Below are positions 6,073 to 8,501 of a stretch of 8,501 bases of DNA, in pieces (position 1 is the stretch's first letter; each line of letters begins with the position of its first letter). The position numbers and the translations under genes were made by a program. This stretch comes from an uncultured Bacilli bacterium (GTDB lineage: Bacteria > Bacillota_I > Bacilli_A > RF39 > UBA660), in the NCBI GenBank assembly GCA_947630095.1, contig CANRGI010000047.1, positions 1 to 8,501 on the forward strand, read 5' to 3'. The notes beneath the pieces were generated by a model that searched no databases, had not been told where the DNA came from, and saw nothing but the letters and a program-made list of their open reading frames with translations.

Positions 6073-6088
6073 CAATAATGCAATAATA
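6056..6088. repeat. Three tandem 11-bp repeats (iteron-like operator candidate)
   Basis: ATGCAACAATA occurs at 6056-6066 and 6067-6077, and once more with one change (ATGCAATAATA) at 6078-6088, with no spacing. On the coding strand of the regulator the unit is TATTGTTGCAT. The 11-base period is about one helical turn, so bound proteins would line up on one face of the DNA. The array fills the gap between the nuclease stop (6097) and the regulator's -10 box. Confidence 0.75.
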
Positions 6089-6096
6089 AATTTTGA

Positions 6097-8501
6097 TCAT
6101 TTACCTAGTAAATCATTATAGTTTGTAAACTTAGTATAATTTTCATTTGCTAAATAAATTTCTACATCTATATATTCATTAAGTTTTTCTATAAATTCAG
6201 GTATATTATAATTATATGATTTATCATATTCATTATCTAATAACTTTATAAATTCATTATAGGAATTAGTTACTTCTTTACCATTTGTAAATAATTTTTT
6301 ACTTCTTATTTTTTCATAATAAATATCATTTATTGCATCACAAACGCTTTCATAAGTAAGTTTAGGGTTATCACTTTCTTCATTATATCCAAGTATTATA
6401 AAGTATTTTAAGTCTTTTAGATAACCACTTTCTATTTTTTCTTCATTATTTTCATTATAAGTTCTCTCTACATTTTTTAATATATTACTTAGGCCATTTG
6501 GTTCAGTTAAAATTGTATATAAATCTAGTAAATGTTTATGTATTCCATTAGACCCTTTTATAACTGTAGTTCCATATTTTACTTCTATAAATATACAAGT
6601 ATTATCTCTTATTAAAGTATCGTCTATTCTTCCTACTATTTTAGGGTTTACACTAGATTTTATTTCAAATTCCATTTGTACTGGTGTATCTAAACTACAA
6701 AATAAATGATTAGAATTTTCTACAATACTATCTATATAATTATTAATTGTAGTCATTAAAAGTTGCTCATATACTTTTTCTTGATTTGCTTCTCCCCTAG
6801 TAACACCTATATCTAACTCATTTTCTATACCACTATATAGGTTAGTTCTCCTTATTAATATATCTCTTATATCATTAAAGTTAGTTATATTTTTAGAAGT
6901 AAAAGTTAAATTTGTTTTAAGTCTAGTAATAGATGCTTTTAATGAGCCATCACTACATTTAACTTTAGGTAATATATCATAGTTACTTTTTTGTAATTCT
7001 AAGAATTTTAAATAATCTACATCAGAAATATTATCTAATAAAAATACAGTAGATTTAGAATTACTTATTACTTTTACTTCTTTTAAATTAAAGCAAGTAC
7101 ATATTAATTTTTTTAATTTAGTTTCATAGTCTTTTCTTTGATTTTTAATAAAATATTCACTTATTTCTTTATTTGTACTTATTTCATAATATAATTTAGT
7201 AATATTAAATTTGAAACCATATTCTATTAATTTCATAGTATCTTTATAAATTAATTTATCTTTAATAGTATTTTTATCATAAGTAAAATAATTTTTACCA
7301 TTTAATGTTAAAATAGAAGGGTTTATACTAAATTTATTAGAAGAATAACTTATAACTTTTACTCCTTTATATAAGTAACTATTACCTTTTTCCATTATGA
7401 AACCATAAGTTTCTTTAAATACGTTATGTAAATTTATATTTATTAATTCAGAAACTTTATAATCTCTATTTTCTTCTATATTTACAAATGTATCAAAGAC
7501 AGAACTTGCTTCCTCTTTATTAGCAGTATGGATTACAATGGTAGCAGAGGGTTTTAAAGAGTCACTTAGATATTTCATTGTTTTTGCATCAGCGTGTCCA
7601 CTTGTATGAAGTGGGACAACTTTAATTCCTAAACTTTCTATATTTTCTATGAATTTTTTAGTAGTTCCTTCTTCTTTTCTATAGCCTTCCCACATTGAAT
7701 AAATTAATATGGCATTATCTCTATATTTTTCAAGATTAATTTTTATATCACTAAACATAGAAGATTTTACAAGCATTACATAGCCATTATGAGTCCATAA
7801 AGAGCGCCTATACTTTTCTAAAGGGTAAATGTATTTTTTTAAGAACCAGTCTTCTTTTCCTTTTCTATACTCACTAGGATAATATACATTAGGTATCCAA
7901 ACAGCAACATCTTCATTAATACTAGGACTTGGGATATTTTCATTTTTAATGTGTTCTGTTATATTTGCAGAGGCGCAGTCTAAAAAGAATTTTTTATTTG
8001 TTACTTTAGAAGCATTATAAAAACTTACTATTCTATCAATATTAGTTGATGCTTGTAAAATAAATACTTGTTTATATTCTTTAAAATATTTTATTGCTTC
8101 TTTTTCTATTTCTTCTTCCGTTAGGTTTTCTTTTTCAATATCTTTAAAGTTAGTGCCTTCACTTATTAATACATCTACGTGACCAATAGTTTTAATATTA
8201 TCATAAAATAACTTACTATTTCTTCCATTAGCGCGGTAGTCGCCTGTATGAAAAATACGTTTAGAGTCTCCTTCAATTAAAAGAGAAGCACTGTTAAAAG
8301 CAGAGTGGTCTGTTTTATATGGGGTTACATAGATATTACCTATTTTAATACGTTTATTAAATTCAAAATTTTTTGTTTTTCTAACTCCGGTTGTTTTATT
8401 TGTAAAGTCACTTAATATTTCGTAAATTTCTTTTGATAAAGGTTCATCAATAATATCAATGGTATAATCAAATAAGCGAAAATGATTTTTCATCTCTATT
8501 A
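6097..8501 (-). CDS. Beta-CASP metallo-beta-lactamase fused to a PD-(D/E)XK nuclease-like domain (5' end outside window)
   Basis: At least 798 residues are visible, counted from an internal Met at 8493. The frame stays open to the window edge and no ribosome site precedes that Met, so the N-terminus with the HxHxDH metal motif lies outside. Visible are metallo-beta-lactamase motif 3 TDHS (His63), motif 4 HTGD (Asp85), and beta-CASP motifs A SEGT (Glu112), B LHTSGHAD (His296/His300) and C IHTAN (His322). This is the layout of RNase J/CPSF73-type nucleases, which cut RNA or, in some members, DNA. Residues about 340-565 are unassigned. Residues about 570-705 look like a PD-(D/E)XK nuclease: helix EKVYEQLLMTTI, GRIDD (Asp624), IFIEVKYG (Glu637, Lys639), then helix HKHLLDLY and strand YFIILGYN. 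The TGA stop is 9 bases from the 11-bp repeats. The regulator-like gene follows on the same strand, with no terminator between. Confidence 0.82.
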   Translation of the reverse strand, partial: IEMKNHFRLFDYTIDIIDEPLSKEIYEILSDFTNKTTGVRKTKNFEFNKRIKIGNIYVTPYKTDHSAFNSASLLIEGDSKRIFHTGDYRANGRNSKLFYDNIKTIGHVDVLISEGTNFKDIEKENLTEEEIEKEAIKYFKEYKQVFILQASTNIDRIVSFYNASKVTNKKFFLDCASANITEHIKNENIPSPSINEDVAVWIPNVYYPSEYRKGKEDWFLKKYIYPLEKYRRSLWTHNGYVMLVKSSMFSDIKINLEKYRDNAILIYSMWEGYRKEEGTTKKFIENIESLGIKVVPLHTSGHADAKTMKYLSDSLKPSATIVIHTANKEEASSVFDTFVNIEENRDYKVSELININLHNVFKETYGFIMEKGNSYLYKGVKVISYSSNKFSINPSILTLNGKNYFTYDKNTIKDKLIYKDTMKLIEYGFKFNITKLYYEISTNKEISEYFIKNQRKDYETKLKKLICTCFNLKEVKVISNSKSTVFLLDNISDVDYLKFLELQKSNYDILPKVKCSDGSLKASITRLKTNLTFTSKNITNFNDIRDILIRRTNLYSGIENELDIGVTRGEANQEKVYEQLLMTTINNYIDSIVENSNHLFCSLDTPVQMEFEIKSSVNPKIVGRIDDTLIRDNTCIFIEVKYGTTVIKGSNGIHKHLLDLYTILTEPNGLSNILKNVERTYNENNEEKIESGYLKDLKYFIILGYNEESDNPKLTYESVCDAINDIYYEKIRSKKLFTNGKEVTNSYNEFIKLLDNEYDKSYNYNIPEFIEKLNEYIDVEIYLANENYTKFTNYNDLLGK

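Noticed and set aside
6055..6099. Mycoplasma-type code (UGA as Trp) extending the nuclease protein past 6097
   Set aside because: Trp codons checked in the window are UGG, and read-through would only run through the repeat array to a TAA. The standard code explains all genes.
8491..8493. Met at 8493 as the true start of the nuclease gene
   Set aside because: Upstream codons remain open to the window edge, there is no proper ribosome site, and the domain begins mid-way without its HxHxDH motif.
1..8501. CRISPR arrays, tRNA, rRNA, insertion sequences or riboswitches
   Set aside because: No regularly spaced repeats of CRISPR size, no cloverleaf or rRNA-like GC-rich segments, no transposase and no long structured leader were seen. 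The only repeats are the short ones listed.

Overview
The window is very AT-rich with tightly packed genes. It looks like chromosome from a low-GC Bacillota, Bacilli-type bacterium, possibly one of the uncultured gut or Mollicutes-related lineages that kept sporulation genes. Three things support this: Shine-Dalgarno sites of the AGGAGG/AGGTGA type, clean TTGAcx-17-TATAAT promoters, and recognisable YutD, YunB, RluB and DacB/DacF-type proteins. Every Trp codon I checked is UGG, and UGA, UAA and UAG all occur as stops, so the standard bacterial code (table 11) fits and the Mycoplasma code does not. The species assignment is inference.

The left part (1-2849, all minus strand) reads from right to left as: an unrecognised 155-aa protein, an acidic tail-anchored membrane protein of unknown function, the sporulation protein YunB, a small YutD-family protein, and the first 45 codons of a DUF1292-like small protein that runs off the left edge. 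yunB and yutD also lie close together in Bacillus subtilis, so this is partly conserved synteny.

The centre (2850-3230) holds a divergent intergenic region with a 19-bp perfect direct repeat and a near-consensus promoter. This promoter drives the only plus-strand gene, a 70-aa single-[4Fe-4S] ferredoxin, whose stop codon lies inside a small terminator hairpin. rluB ends on the same few bases from the other side.

Next on the minus strand is a core operon, dacB-like D-alanyl-D-alanine carboxypeptidase followed by the pseudouridine synthase rluB (3227-5030). In B. subtilis the dacB and rluB region is likewise conserved. The carboxypeptidase has an altered KTG box (KIG) and no Shine-Dalgarno, and a TATAAT box sits so close to its ATG that the mRNA may be leaderless.

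The right part (5084-8501, minus strand) looks accessory. A large protein, truncated by the window edge, joins a beta-CASP metallo-beta-lactamase nuclease to a C-terminal PD-(D/E)XK nuclease-like domain. It is followed by a regulator-like protein with a GHKL-type ATPase domain and a winged helix (COG2865 type) that lacks the usual N-terminal AlbA_2 domain. Between them are three tandem 11-bp repeats overlapping the regulator's own promoter. This two-gene module is the most likely candidate for an undescribed system, perhaps a nucleic-acid-targeting or defence unit. The architecture is visible in the sequence, but the function is inference.
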